From Solea solea (lineage: Eukaryota; Chordata; Actinopteri; Pleuronectiformes; Soleidae): DNA of 64,000 bases. The DNA is taken from the NCBI RefSeq assembly GCF_958295425.1, contig NC_081149.1:14824090-14888089 (forward strand). The letters run 5' to 3'. The notes under the pieces were generated by a model. The model worked only from the letters and a program-made list of their open reading frames with translations. It searched no databases and had not been told where the DNA came from. The translations under genes were made by a program, and so were the position numbers. Below are positions 12,662 through 25,182 of this stretch, in pieces. Within the stretch, counting starts at the first letter, position 1. Each line of letters starts with the position of its first letter.

Positions 12662-14535
12662 TCAGTTGACCACAGCTGGCTTGAGCACCACAGTGCCTGG
12701 AGGGATGACCACCCAGGAAAGGGGATCGTGAGACCCTCCTGTGGAGAGGTTCAGGACCCTTCCAGTCACCTCGTGTTCGGCCTCCTCCCCCTGGCCCTTC
12801 TTGACCTGCTGACTCTGTGCCCTACGCTCAGACGCAGCCCCCAGCATGGGCATCATTGACAGACCCAGGGCCGTGGAGGGGAACGCAGAGGAGAGCAGGG
12901 GGGACTTGGCCAGACCCAGCGCCGAGCCGTTGAAAGAGAGGATGGATGTTCCTCCCATGCTGCCTGGAGGTGAGTTGGGGCAGCCCATAGAGCTGAGGTC
13001 CAGGGGCCTTGGACTGAGTGGAGACAGGGGTACAGCACCACTTAGGCCCTGAAGAGCATGGCCTCCTAGAAGAGCAGCCGCTGCCCCAGGGATGATAATG
13101 TGGGGTCCGCTCACATAGGACAGCTCTGAATCCTTTGCCCCTCCATTCCCAAGCCTTCCACTCTGACTCCCCTTCAGGAGGGAGCCCACCCCACCCGGGG
13201 AGCCCTGCTCCTGAGCCACAAAGTGACCGTGGGCTTTGATGTGCTTGCGGAGGGAGCTGGGGTCTGTATAGCGCTTCAGGCAGCCCACCATCTTGCAGTA
13301 GTAAGGCTTGTCCACGTAGTGTGTGCGCGTGTGTTTGAAGCGATCGCTTGAGTTTGAGTAGCGCTTGTTGCAACCCTCATATGGACAAATGTAGGGCTTT
13401 TCACCTGCAGGGGGGGAAAAAAAGGACGAAATAAAAATAAATCTCTTCATTTGAAAGCATATGCACTCTAAGTTGGTTCTGCTTTGTAACTCACTGCCAC
13501 CACTGACCTGTGTGTGAGCGGTTGTGTATCTTCAGGTTCTCCAGACGTGAGAAGCTCTTGTTGCAGGTAGGACAGTGATGAGGCTTCTCATTAGTGTGAG
13601 TGCGGATGTGGATGAGCATCTTGTACCTGCAGTATCACAAACAGGAGTTATGAAATTGTCGTCCTTCTCTGTGGTACATCTCATAATTCCTTCTACGATT
13701 ATACTGAATGATTATTTCACCTTGCATTAAACCCCCGGCCTTTGCGAGCACAGCCCTCCCAGTGGCAGCAGTACCCAGAATCCTTTTCAGGCTTGACGTG
13801 GAAATCATTGACATGGTCTACCAGGTCTTGCAGCGAGTCAAAGAGCAGATGGCACTGTAGGCAGAAGAAATGTTTTCTTATGATAAAGCTGCGTTCATTC
13901 TTTGCTAGTTTGGCCTCAACAGGTTTCTATCACTGTTTGGGGCTTACCTTTCTCCAGTGGCAGGCCAATTGTTCGTCCGCTGACAGGTCTGGAGACGCTC
14001 TCTTGTCACTCGTCTGGCTGATGAACATGGAGGACGGCAGATGAAGTCCCGCTCCAGCTCTGATTGGCACAAAAAACTGAAAGGCCGGTGAGATGTGAGA
14101 ATTCTGATGAACGAAAGAGACAAAAGGAGAAAATGTCATCAGTCTGCCACAGAATCCTTAAGACACTGATTCATACTTTCTGTGCCCGTGAGCCCGCTGA
14201 GGTCCTTTAGGGATAATGTGACATAAATATTGTCATTCACCCGTGTCCTTGGCAGAATATGTGGTATCAGATATATCCTGATAGCTCTTTTTATCAGCAG
14301 AGTACAGACCTGCCTACCTTTGTCTTTAAAAATCCATTCTACGCTCTCTCTCATAGTCACTCACTCCGTACTATTAAACCTCCGCACATTCCCTGATCTC
14401 TGTATGAGAGCTGTCGATTCACTGAAACTCAGCTGGAGCTCAAATAACTCATATGCTGACTCAAACAGTGTTACCATGCAGAAAACAGAAAAAAAAAAGC
14501 ATGGATCACATTTTGTATTTTATGAAATAAAGGAC

Positions 14536-14609
<74 letters not shown>

Positions 14610-15856
14610 GCTGTGAAAAGGTAGGGAACCACTCAGAGAAAAGGAGAAAAAGTCAGCAAATCAATCACAACACTCCTGCCTGTCTCATCGTCTCAGTCAG
14701 AGATGTGTGTGTGTGACAAATTTCATGAAATAAGGCAAATTCCCTGAGCTCTGCCTCCGCACGCTAAACTGTGTGAGCTGCTTTGTGAGACGCTATAGGG
14801 GAGAGAACATGTGAGCTGCACGGAAGCTCTTCCTATACGAGTCGCACGTAGTTGTAAGAATGAGTGCGTAGGAGGGAGAAAATGCCCCGACTGCGTCAGT
14901 GGGGCACAAACTTAAGTGCAGAGTGTGTGTGTGTAGCAGTGAGGTCGGGGGGCTATCAAGGACTAAATGGGACGCGGAGCGGCTGAATGGACCCAGCCGT
15001 TCTCAATTCAATTAGAAGGGAATTAAATTAGACGGCGTGAGGTCTGCGTGGCTGTACCTTGTCTTAAATCTGATTATACATGTACATACACACACACACA
15101 GCCATACACATCATGCCAGTGGGGCCACTGAGTGCATGTCGCAAAGACAGAGGCCCTTGTTGGGGACACAAGAGGTACTTGATAAGAAGTAACACCCTCT
15201 GTCTCCCCCTCTCTCTCTCAGAGTGTGACACAAACCTACGTTGTTCCTTAATTCCTGACCTTAGCAGACTGTTTCACACTCCATGGGGGCTTGTCACCAA
15301 CAAATAAACTGGCGTTTAGAATAGCCAATAGCGCCACGGCAGCTATGACACAGCCATCACCTATATCTGTGGTGTTAATCGAAGAGGAAGCTAGGAATGA
15401 TGTTTTTTTAAAGCTGCTGTGTTGTGTGTTTGAGCTACGGCACACTCACCCCTGAGGCGACGTAGTTGCCGGTAGTCATTTCTGGAGAGCTGGGGGTGTG
15501 GCGGGAGGATGGAGACATGCTCAGGTCCACCGCAGGCGGGGTGGGGGTGTCTGTCCGATGGTGAGGGACCACCTGTGCACCTGCCATGACACACAAACAC
15601 ACCTGGTTAAGATTCCCTCAACCTGTGGACGCCACTCCTAATTCCTTCCATTTGTGTTTTGTATCAAGGTTGACCTACCTGTGTGTGGAGAAGCTGGAGA
15701 GGCCGGCTCTATCACTGCAGTGCCGTCTTCTGCCATGTGGAGCTGGCGGGCTCGCTTGGGGTGCAGTGGGGAGAGGGGGGGCGAACACGCCCCTCTGTCC
15801 CGCCCATTGGTTCGCCGGGGGAGCTTAAGGTCCAGGGGCTCGTCCACGGACAGCAT
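12662..15856 (-). CDS. glis2: Glis2 zinc finger transcription factor (NKL/Gli-similar 2)
   Basis: Six coding exons on the minus strand: 15856-15679, 15580-15450, 14103-13948, 13854-13721, 13626-13508 and 13404-12662. They join in frame to 486 aa (human about 524). The start [12 protein letters not shown] matches the conserved GLIS2 N-terminus. Five C2H2 fingers follow: 151-174 (C-x4-C), 185-210, 218-238, 246-268 and 276-298, with typical linkers ([14 protein letters not shown]). The tail is Ser/Pro/Gly-rich and ends [17 protein letters not shown], near-identical to the human terminus. GLIS2 is a nuclear activator/repressor that binds Gli-type sites; human loss causes nephronophthisis 7. The region between fingers and tail is shorter than in human. 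The gene is convergent with pam16 and divergent from tfap4. Confidence 0.97.
14539..14607. repeat. (TA)n microsatellite in a glis2 intron
   Basis: About 69 bases of perfect TA alternation, in the intron between the exons ending at 15450 and beginning at 14103 (minus-strand sense). Confidence 0.97.
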
Positions 15857-16482
15857 GACCACAACCCCACTGACCTCCCACCTGCACAAACATCCAATCA
15901 CAGAGGGTCAGAGCTGGGCCAGTGGGGGCCACTGTAGGATTGCTTGCTTTTCATCTAAACACAGAGGAAGGCAATGAAAATTGCTGCGAACCACAGGAGA
16001 TTCTCACACCTGAAATATTTCCCACAGGAAAAAGTCTCAAATTCCACAATTCCACTGGGTAAGAAATACTCTCAAACAATGAAAACTGAAACACTGAGTA
16101 AGCTAAAGAAAAATAAACACACAGAGTAACCCCCTCCTCTTTTTTTTTTTTCATGCTGACCTTTACTCACACACACTCTCTCTCTCTCTCTCTTCCCGAG
16201 GAATGTCTTCAATCCAATCCAGATGGTCACCCTCACTTCCAGCACAGCTTCACTTTACACCCTTAGCCAGTGACTGGGCCGAGCACCATGTCACGTCACC
16301 CGCTGCCCCAGCTCACCCCAAACCCCCACAGTGTGCACCTTCAGACACCCTGGACTTTTAAGACCCACCAGACCAGCAACCCCTACCCCAGCCCGCAGGC
16401 CTTAAAGTCCAGCTGCACTCACTCAGTCCACCTCCTCCCTCTGAACACACTGACCTCTGGACCCAGCCTGAGGGTTGTGAGC

Positions 16483-16585
16483 ACGATGGTTCATCTAGCT
16501 GTCATTTTGAGTTCTTCCACCACAGGACTGAACCATCGTCACCGTGTTGTTACATGCATGCACAACCAAAACCCCTAGATGAACC
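16483..16585. repeat. Overlapping short inverted repeats
   Basis: ACGATGGTTCA at 16483-16493 pairs perfectly with TGAACCATCGT at 16529-16539. GGTTCATCTAG at 16488-16498 pairs perfectly with CTAGATGAACC at 16575-16585. The shared left arm could pair with either right arm. Confidence 0.85.
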
Positions 16586-17705
16586 CTGTTTATCAGAGCA
16601 ATCATGTAATTGCCCAAATCTCCTAAATAAAAACACTTTTTAAAGGCACATTGTGCAAAATCACTCTCTCTTAAATGCTGTGGATATTTAATGTATATAA
16701 ATGTTATTGTGGTCCTTTAGCGATGTCAGAAATTGAATAAATTGAGTCAGAAATCCCTAATGTTACTCAGTCTCTTGCTCTCAAAAAAGTTTTGACCAGA
16801 GGAAAAGTACTATGAGGGTCTGAAGTGGAAATACGGTGAAAAAAGCAGAGAGGAATCTGGGGGTAGATGCCAATATGGTTAATTTTTGGAGCTTCAGCCA
16901 AAGTCTCTCCTTCTCATAAACATTGTCGGTGATTATTTAATGCATTTGTTATTCCTTCATCCATGCCTTGTTTTTTGCTCTCTCATCATAAGATAATCCT
17001 TTGCTGCTGCTTGGAGCAGATGCACAAACGACAATTAACCAAATAGGTTTGCACCAATATTTTCAATTTGCATTGCAGTACCCATTTTAAACACTAATGG
17101 CCACAGTTTTACATATTTTACATAATGGCCACAGTTTAAAGTCTTTCACACAAGCCAGTTTTTTCTTATTCCCAATGCAAGTGTAAAATAAATGTGTCTC
17201 ATTATCCTCATTTTACTGCTTCACACACGCAGGTGGTGCTGGTACAACACGACTGGTTTGTAGCCAAGCTCCCCATTCAACACAATGTGTTAGGGTTCAC
17301 TGCTACTTCTCACCAGGCTAACACACAAACACACAAATGCACAAATCTCTCCAAACATTTTTCATGGAAACACACAGCTGCAGAGTGTCCTATATACTCC
17401 TGCCCAAGTTCATGCAGAACAGCTCCGCAGTGTGCACGTAATAAGTGCACCATACACAGATGCACACGCAGTCGAAACCCTACTTACAGGGACACGCATA
17501 CACACGCGCACGCAGTTATTAATCAAACTGTAATTTCAACAAATTCCCCTTCCTTCCTCTTCCTCATACATGCCGACACTAGCCATGAATGGGGGGCTTT
17601 GAAAGTTGCCTGGCCAGGAGCCACATGGGAAACTCTTATGTCTGGGAGGCATGAAGCAGCAAGGTCACGGAGTTCACCAACCCCAGAAAAGAGATGACCA
17701 CCATT

Positions 17706-17724
17706 CACACACACACACACACAC
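17706..17724. repeat. (CA)n microsatellite
   Basis: Short perfect CA run in glis2 intron 1, preceded by CA-rich sequence from about 17330. Confidence 0.9.
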
Positions 17725-17906
17725 GTTTATACATAGCCGGAGGGCAGTTAGGGTGAGGGTGAGGGTGGAGGAGGGGGGTGCACAGATTCAATACACAGAT
17801 TAGACGATGGTGATGCACACGTTTACCAATGAGACCAGAAGAGCTGAGAACACTATGTCCACAAGCAGCATCTTTGTAGCAGTGGCATCACTCTGCTGAT
17901 TAATGC

Positions 17907-17908
<2 letters not shown>

Positions 17909-17956
<48 letters not shown>

Positions 17957-17957
17957 C
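17909..17957. repeat. (TA)n microsatellite
   Basis: About 49 bases of TA alternation with one slip (ATATTATATA) near the end. Confidence 0.95.
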
Positions 17958-18110
17958 ATCTCAGTATTTCAAACACTTGCTCTACTAGGGTAAAAATACC
18001 TGACTGATGCCAAAAGTCAAAAATGGCCAGACTTGCAGTAGTATCTTAAAAAAGGCTTCATTTTTTATTTTTTTCGCTTAATTCAGTTATACTCCTGCTA
18101 AAGGCTGATT

Positions 18111-18164
18111 AAAGAAGAAAGGTTGTCTTATTATACCTCCCCTAATAGACAACCTTTCTGCTTT
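18111..18164. repeat. 18-bp inverted repeat (hairpin) with 18-nt loop
   Basis: Left arm AAAGAAGAAAGGTTGTCT (18111-18128) pairs with right arm AGACAACCTTTCTGCTTT (18147-18164) with one mismatch; the loop is 18129-18146. It lies in glis2 intron 1. The arms are shorter than a usual animal pre-miRNA stem, so a microRNA is possible but unproven. Confidence 0.85.
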
Positions 18165-19069
18165 ATCACACAGGCTTCTGTTGCTTCCTCATGAAAATGT
18201 GTCCACTCCACAATATAATCAACTATTTTGGTAGTTCCACATGGTTTTAATTGGTATGCTGCATCATTTTTCCATCTGCAAAAATGTTGACAATGAAGTT
18301 TTTATCAAAGCCACTCTTTTGGCTAAAAAACAAAACAAAAAAACAATTAGGCTTGTATAATGTTGAATATGAAGTTTTCCTTACTTTTTGTCTCAAGCGT
18401 TTATAAGACATCAGCAAATATTAGACACGTAAGACTTGGAGGAAACATAATTAACTGCTCAACTGTTTATATTTTTGATATTTATTTATATTATATATAT
18501 ATATTTAAATGTTTTAAGCACCGGGGTAGTGTGGACGACAGGCGTATCAGGAGCAGAATTTATGTCTTAAAGATTAAACAGAGCAGTGTGGCTGTAGCCT
18601 GATGTGATCCCAGCACAGCTTCCCATAGGTTGATTTCCCCTCTGCTCACCCTCATGATTATTTTGTTATTTAGTTGAGAAATAGTCTAGAGACAGCCGAG
18701 GAAGTGACTCACAAGTGTGTGATTCTTGGACTGGAGCTATGGGATCCTGACTACATCCTCCAAACAGCCACGGTCACCAAGAGAGCGAGGGTTTGTGGGA
18801 AATGTGAGACAAAAGCAACTGAGAGAAAGCATAATACAGGGAAGGAGAGAGCACGGTGTTGTCTGCATGTGCACGTCGGCCAGATATGTGAGCTCAGTGG
18901 CGGCTGGCTGTGAAGTTTGGGGAAGGGGTGTTGGCCGGCCCCCATGAAGACTTCTTTGCTCAGCCATGGGGTCGACAGTCTCACTGAAAGGCAGCATTGT
19001 CCCTGTCCTGGGCCCTCTCCTCTCTCGCTCGCTCTGTAGCTGAGTAAACACACGCTATAGCAGCTGAAC

Positions 19070-19071
<2 letters not shown>

Positions 19072-19104
<33 letters not shown>
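19072..19104. repeat. (GA)n microsatellite
   Basis: About 33 bases of GA alternation in glis2 intron 1. Confidence 0.95.
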
Positions 19105-19107
<3 letters not shown>

Positions 19108-19892
19108 AGGCATGACCATGGGGGCCACAGCGAGGATACAAGGGTGAGGAGGAAGTGGAGAAGGAAGGGGATTCCTGAAGGGAAGTACTGTGCGTATCCT
19201 CTTTGACACCCGTCACCAATACCCCTGCATATCCCTTCACAGCCAGTGTCCTAAAACTGCCGCCCCCCCTTTGATGAGGCGGGGTGTTGAGGGGTGAACA
19301 TGGGTAGAGGCCGAGGGAGAAGTGGGAGAGGTGGGAGTTGGTTGATGAGAGAGATGGAGAAGGTGGCGGTTGAGGTCAAAGGAGGGCAACGCAGGGAACA
19401 TCAGTGAACCCTAACTTCAGTCTGATCTGAGGAAATCTGCCCTGAGGTGGATCACGTTTCAGCTCAGTCTGTAGGGTCCACTGGTGCAGCCACGACGGAC
19501 TATGAAAGGCATTGCAAAATGTCAGAAATGTGAGGTTTTGGGGGGGTAATTACATTTGAGTGTTTGAAATCGTGTTTCGCAAAATTCTGTTTTTCAGTGA
19601 GGGTTTAAGAGTGCGAGTGTGCGCCTGTGTGTGTGTGTGGGGTGTGTATACAATCCACCCTCTTCCCCCCCATTTTGGCTGTAACTTAATCTCCCTCCTG
19701 CTGTGACCCTGGGAGGTAGTCTGTAGGAGGTAAACCATCTCTCCCAGGGGCTCTTTGCTCTCTTTGTACACATACACCAAATGGACAGAGAGAGAGAGAG
19801 AAACAGTGAGGTTGTAACAGTTGCTAATAGCTGATGGTATTGATCAATGTGGTTCTGAAGGGCTTCAATGTGTCACTTTGACACACCGAGCA

Positions 19893-19940
19893 ATCGCGCT
19901 GTGATAAAATGTACACGCAGGAGGCGTGTACATGTCGCGA
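19893..19940. repeat. Nested inverted repeat
   Basis: ATGTACACGC (19909-19918), loop AGGAG, then GCGTGTACAT (19924-19933) form a perfect 10-bp stem. Flanking ATCGCG upstream and CGCGAT downstream extend the symmetry after unequal spacers. Confidence 0.8.
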
Positions 19941-22385
19941 TACTTTTAGCTGCCAAACGAGGATTATTATACGCTAGCAGAGACGTGTCAGAAAACATCG
20001 TCAGTGACTAAGAACACTAACGCCAGGCTTATGGTATGTGCAAGAGACTGCAAACCAACATTAGCCTCGTGACAGTGACGGTGCATCTCCATTTAAGGGT
20101 TAGTTAGCCCTTGAGTCTAAGTCTCAATACAATCTCAGGACATAAGAGGCATTTTTAGACATGGACAAATGTCACGGGATTAAGTAACCGATGAATCAAT
20201 CAGCCCATTGTTATTTACCATGTTAGATCTTGAGTTCACCACTGCAGTGACAGCATTTAATGAACTCATGGTAAACAACTCAGTGTAGTAAATGTGTCCT
20301 CTTCGCTTCGGTAACTCGGTGGTTCAGCAGCAGTGTGTGAAAAGCCCCAACGCTGCAGCACTGCTCATGTCTAGACCTGCTGGTTTTTCCATCCACCAGG
20401 TGGGAGAGACAGGGTCAAAGGTGACAGAGCGAGGTAAGGGTGGGGTGTGACCTCTGATCCCTGCCATTTGGGTTCTACATCAGCAACTGAAAGGCCAAGG
20501 AGGACCAGATTAAGCACACAATACTCTGTGAATAATCCCATTTAGGTGATCAGAGACATTTCCAAGTCCTTCCACATTAGCAGTTTCACACATTAGCACT
20601 GAACTCAAATAAAGACGATAAAACGAGAGGTTTATGTTGGTCCCTGAGACTTTAGGCTGATTTAAAAGTTTCAAGATAATAATAAAAAAGGTCTGGGTCA
20701 CAAACATCTTCCTGTTGTGCTGTACCTCAGGTACGAGCTGTTTTTCATGACGTGAGCGTAGGAATAACTCCGGTTTCGTGCTGCCGTGGGTAACAAGAGC
20801 AGTCGCTGAGCTGTTTTTTTTCCCAATTGTATGACAGTCAAGACAATATTAGCCCAAAACCACTGAAAACCATGATATTTTTGTTTAAGGTGATCACACC
20901 ATCAGAATCTAATACCATCCCATGTCTGTTGGACACAAAAAATGCCCAAAGATGGTCTCTGCTTTGCTCCTTTAACGCTGCTGACGTTTCTTGTGGTCAC
21001 AGCGATGATAGCAGCTTGAGGTAACAGGCCAAATACGCCCAGCGCGTACGTACCACCTCCGCTGACACACAAGCCACAGCCCTGCATGCCCCCTCCTCAC
21101 CCCTCACCCCCTGATGGATTACTTAACACACAAACGACACACACAGCTGAGAGTTTTTTCTTTCCCCCTGCCTCTGTACTCTTCAGCCAGCCGCCTCCTC
21201 AGACAGGAAACCTAAGTTTCCACTCCTCCTCCTCTGGGCCTCTTATTCCCCGTTTCTCTTTATCCTTCTGTTCTTTGCTTTTGTTTTATTTATTTTTTTT
21301 AAATCACATTTACTGTTCAGGTTTTTCCTTTAGTCTATTTGTTCCTCTTCCATCTCATTGTTCTCTCACCTTGTGGTGCAGCCATCCCTGGTTGTGATAA
21401 TGAACATAAATTTTTTTGGGGGGGATTAATTCACTCTATAAAGCCACAGGAAAGTTTCAGTAATTCATTTTTTTCTCGTACTGACAAACTGAACTTCCCT
21501 GCTTCCTCTCGCTCCTGTTGCAAAGAGGCACATTGAATCATACACAGGATTATGTAATAGCAGTGTGCATGATGCCACTGGGGGAGGGCTACTGAGGATA
21601 AAGACAGTTGTTAGAATGGTTTTCACAGCAGCTGCAATACGGTGTGACGCGTGAAATCGCATGCGTCAACACAAGGTGAAAGAAGGGGAAAAACTTAGTT
21701 GAGAAATGACAAGCTGAAGATATAAAATGGGACACTAGGGGCGAAAATCTCAGACAACACACGGAGCAGGCGAGACGTGAAGAAAAGAGGGAGGGGCACA
21801 AGGAGCAAAGGAGGAGACGAGTGCAACAGGAAGCCTCTCAGTGAGCTACCGATGGCCTCCAGCCAGAGTCTTCAGACACTGAGGAATTCCATGCAGAGGG
21901 CAAGGAGGGAGGAGGAACAGTGCCAGGAGGGAGGGAAGGAGGGACACAACCAGGAGGGCGGGTCACACTTGTGGTTTGTTGTCAAAGAGGACCGCTACAT
22001 GAGAAAGGAAGGGCCCTCGCTTACAGCAGTAGAGCTGAAGGATTTGGGGAAATGATCTTTTTGCTATTTCCCTGCATTACTTTTCAAAGTCAAAGTCCAG
22101 TTTAACACAAACTGTGTATATTACTACTCGATTGCAACGCTCAGAACTTGATGTGGATTGATTCCAACGTGCATGAGTTATACATTATTGTTTTTAATTT
22201 GCAATGTGCTGCTGTCGGGTCTCGGTTTTGCATACTCGTCGGAATCGCTGAGCCATGTACAGTATATCATAACACTGCAATAATGTGACGTTTGCTGAAA
22301 GCTCAGGATAAACTTACACGACTATACACATGTCATGATTATGTGTTTCAATTGACCACAGCAATAGAAACAAAGAGTAATAAGC

Positions 22386-22690
22386 CCTGGGGTCTCAAAC
22401 GCAAATGACCTGGGGGCCACTGAGCATCTAATCTGGTCAGGATTGAGTCGGTCAAGTGAAAAAAAAGTCAAACCTTTTTGGGGAAAAACCTGCGGGGGCG
22501 AGCGATATGAGTGATTTGATTATATGAGTTTCCATCATGATATAGCAATCACAATTTTTCAGATATTTCACAGAATTTGAAAAATAAAAGCATTTGTGTT
22601 GCTGTGGAACGATATACAGTTTACAAGGAAATGTATTTGTGATTTTGAGAATTAAACTCAATCAAGAAAACAGTTTGTGACCTCTGATCT
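22386..22690. repeat. DNA-transposon-like repeat remnant
   Basis: Begins with GGGGTCTCAAACGCAAATGA and continues CCTGGGGGCCACTGAGCATC, which I recognise as a common terminal segment of fish hAT-type repeats. No transposase frame is visible. The right boundary is approximate. Confidence 0.5.
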
Positions 22691-22748
22691 AGCTGAAAGG
22701 TGACTCTTTATGGTTTTAGGTCCAAAGAAAGCTACTTCATGTCTGTAA

Positions 22749-22840
22749 TAGAGCTGCACAACACATTCACATACTTCCGATATTCAGATATTGTGATTAT
22801 GATAGGATTCAGAATTGGTATGAGCAATCATTTTTACATC
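22749..22840. repeat. Possible fish 'GCTGCACGATAT'-type repeat remnant
   Basis: Reads AGAGCTGCACAACACATTCA and then a GATATTCAGATATTGTGATT block, resembling a widespread teleost repeat that begins GGGCTGCACGATAT. It is degenerate and has no coding potential. Confidence 0.35.
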
Positions 22841-23489
22841 TTTTCTCACACATTTAATTTTTGATCAGATAATAGCAATGTCTTTCAAATCTGACATTCT
22901 GACACTCGGTTTTGACATTTGGTACCTTTAATCTAAACTTGTTCAGATGAGTAGCCTGAGGTCCCAAAGTTACAGCTCTTGTGAACTAGTCCGAGAGAAC
23001 AAATGAAAAGAAAGGCGGCAGGTATAAAGAGAGAGAGAGTGAGAGAAGCTGCACATTAGCATAAGGCTAGCACTCGTACTCCAAGCCACAGTCAATTTAT
23101 CAGACTCCCTAGTAGCTGCTACATGACATGAACAATATGCAATTGAGGGCCCACATGTAGCAACATGTGTTTTGAGTCACTGGTTAGTTTTTCTCCCACC
23201 TACTCCGATTCACAGTCAGGCAAACATGAGTTTTTAATCAACAAAATAGTAAAAAAAATAAATCTATGGTGTAGTATCAGGGCATCAATCAGCAATAAAC
23301 AGATAATCCTCCCCCGGAGGCGATGATTCAGCGTGTTTAAGCAGTAAACCTTACCCAGTGCTAATGCTTATGGCACTTCACACAACAGCACTGTGGGCTT
23401 TGAAGAGCGGTGAGTAATGTCACAATAACGTGGGGCATTTCACAACATAGCAGTTTCATGGCGCTCCAAAGAGCGACCAATGAACGCAG

Positions 23490-23602
23490 CGGGGGGGGGG
23501 AGAAGAGGAGAGAAGAGAAGAGAAGAGAAGAGGAGAGAAGAGGAGAGAAGAGAAGAGAAGAGAAGAGAAGAGGAGAGGAGAGAAGAGAAGAGAAGAGGAG
23601 AA
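23490..23602. repeat. Polypurine minisatellite (GAGAA/GAGGA units)
   Basis: About 110 uninterrupted purines on the plus strand, opening with ten G and continuing as AGAAG and AGGAG pentamers. Many blocks are mirror-symmetric. It translates to a Lys/Arg/Glu-rich frame, which is a composition artefact. Confidence 0.95.
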
Positions 23603-25159
23603 TGTGTTTGTCTTTGCACTCAGGAGACATGATGGACATCACCACCCTGGATTACTTTGACCTCCCACTAACTCTGCAGGGCCTCTCTACCTCCTGCAGT
23701 CCACTGAATGCATTCCGTCCAAACCTCACTCCTCCACTCTCATCCTTTCCTCTGCCATACTTTCATATAAACAAGAGTGGGCCTCAGGTCTATTCCCTCT
23801 TGGCTTCCTCTTCACTTCCTCAGGCCATATCCCCATTGTCATTCATCACTCTCTCTCTCTCTCTCTTCTCCACTCCTTCATCGACCCATCTCACATCTTT
23901 CATTTTCTTTGCTGCCTCCCCCCCTCCTCCTTTTTAAGTCCATTCCTGTGGCCTCTCCCGACAGGCAGTGATGCAATCCTCTGACTCCTGCGCGCAATCA
24001 CAGGGTCTGGAGTTGGCTTGCCAGCCAAGCAGGGGCGTCACCACACCACACTTAGTAGGAAAGCAACAGGAGAGGAAAGAAGGGTGGGTGGGGGGAAGAA
24101 AGAAAAGAAGAACCGAAGCCAATGAGAGTTGAAGGGGGGAAAAGTCTGAGGCTGTCAGAGAAAGAGGAAAAAGTGCTGCGATAAAAGTTAACAGCTCTGT
24201 TTTATAGTTTGTATTAAACTTGGAGTGAACATGTTTTTCGTTTTGTGTTCCTGTGGTAAGGTGTTTTCTTTTCCTTCTTCCAGGTGCTGCAGGACGCTTT
24301 GACTGGATTTTGACTGACTGTTACAACATCCACGGCCCACTGACCAGCTGTGTCTGTTTTGCTGGGGTTGCAGGAAAAGGGTCTGCGATAGCAAGCGGTC
24401 TTTTTCGACTCCCACACTACATGCTGTCCTTCCAGCTGACTCACACAAACAAACAGCAAGAATTCAAGTATGAAAAATGAATGATGCCATGTTTAGAGAG
24501 GTGTAACTTTAACATGACTAGAGAGGTCACCGCTCCATCTGGAGATATAAACACTGCAGTGGGTATGTGCAGGTGTACACGTTTACACACACACACACCC
24601 CTGGTTTTACCAGCTTTGCACAGACAGACCTCCCCTAAAGGCACCAGAACTGAGCATGAGGTCAGGTTAGGAATGTAAAGCACTGGCACCTGCCTGAATC
24701 GTAAAAAAAACACACCGAGAAATTAAACTGGCCAACTGGTGATCACAAAATTCCAGTTCAGAGTTCTCAAGAGAAACAAGAAACGTGCATCCAACAAAAC
24801 TGTTAAAAAAGTATCAGCTTACTGGTGCATCGTCATTACACAGCTTCTACTGTACCTCATTTTAAGTGTAAAAAGCATCAGTTTCTGCCTCTCTCTCTCT
24901 CTCTTCTCTGTCTAGTTTCTTCTTTCTTTTCCCTCTCTCACAGAAAGTTAAAGCACAGTAATGTGGGTGACATGCGTATGGAAATTGTGGAAAGATAAGC
25001 AGCAAACCCAGGCCATATTTCAGCACCAGTTGCCGTGCCAGTGTGGTCTGTTGTTCCAATAACAGCTTCAAGGATTTGGGTAAGAAATCAGGGGCGAACA
25101 CATAAACACACTGTCTGTACAGCCCTAGTGTACAAACACATACGCATGGATAGACTAAG

Positions 25160-25182
25160 AACACACACACACACACACACAC
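25160..25182. repeat. (CA)n microsatellite
   Basis: Perfect CA run in glis2 intron 1. Confidence 0.95.

Noticed and set aside
12828..13373. A 181-codon open frame antisense-frame to glis2
   Set aside because: It is a shadow of the glis2 last coding exon in another frame; the zinc finger frame is the conserved one.
13501..13640. Zinc finger exon as a separate small gene
   Set aside because: Phases and homology show it is the fifth coding exon of glis2.
23410..23937. Open frame rich in Arg/Glu/Lys
   Set aside because: It is a translation of the GAGAA polypurine minisatellite and flanking sequence, not a gene.
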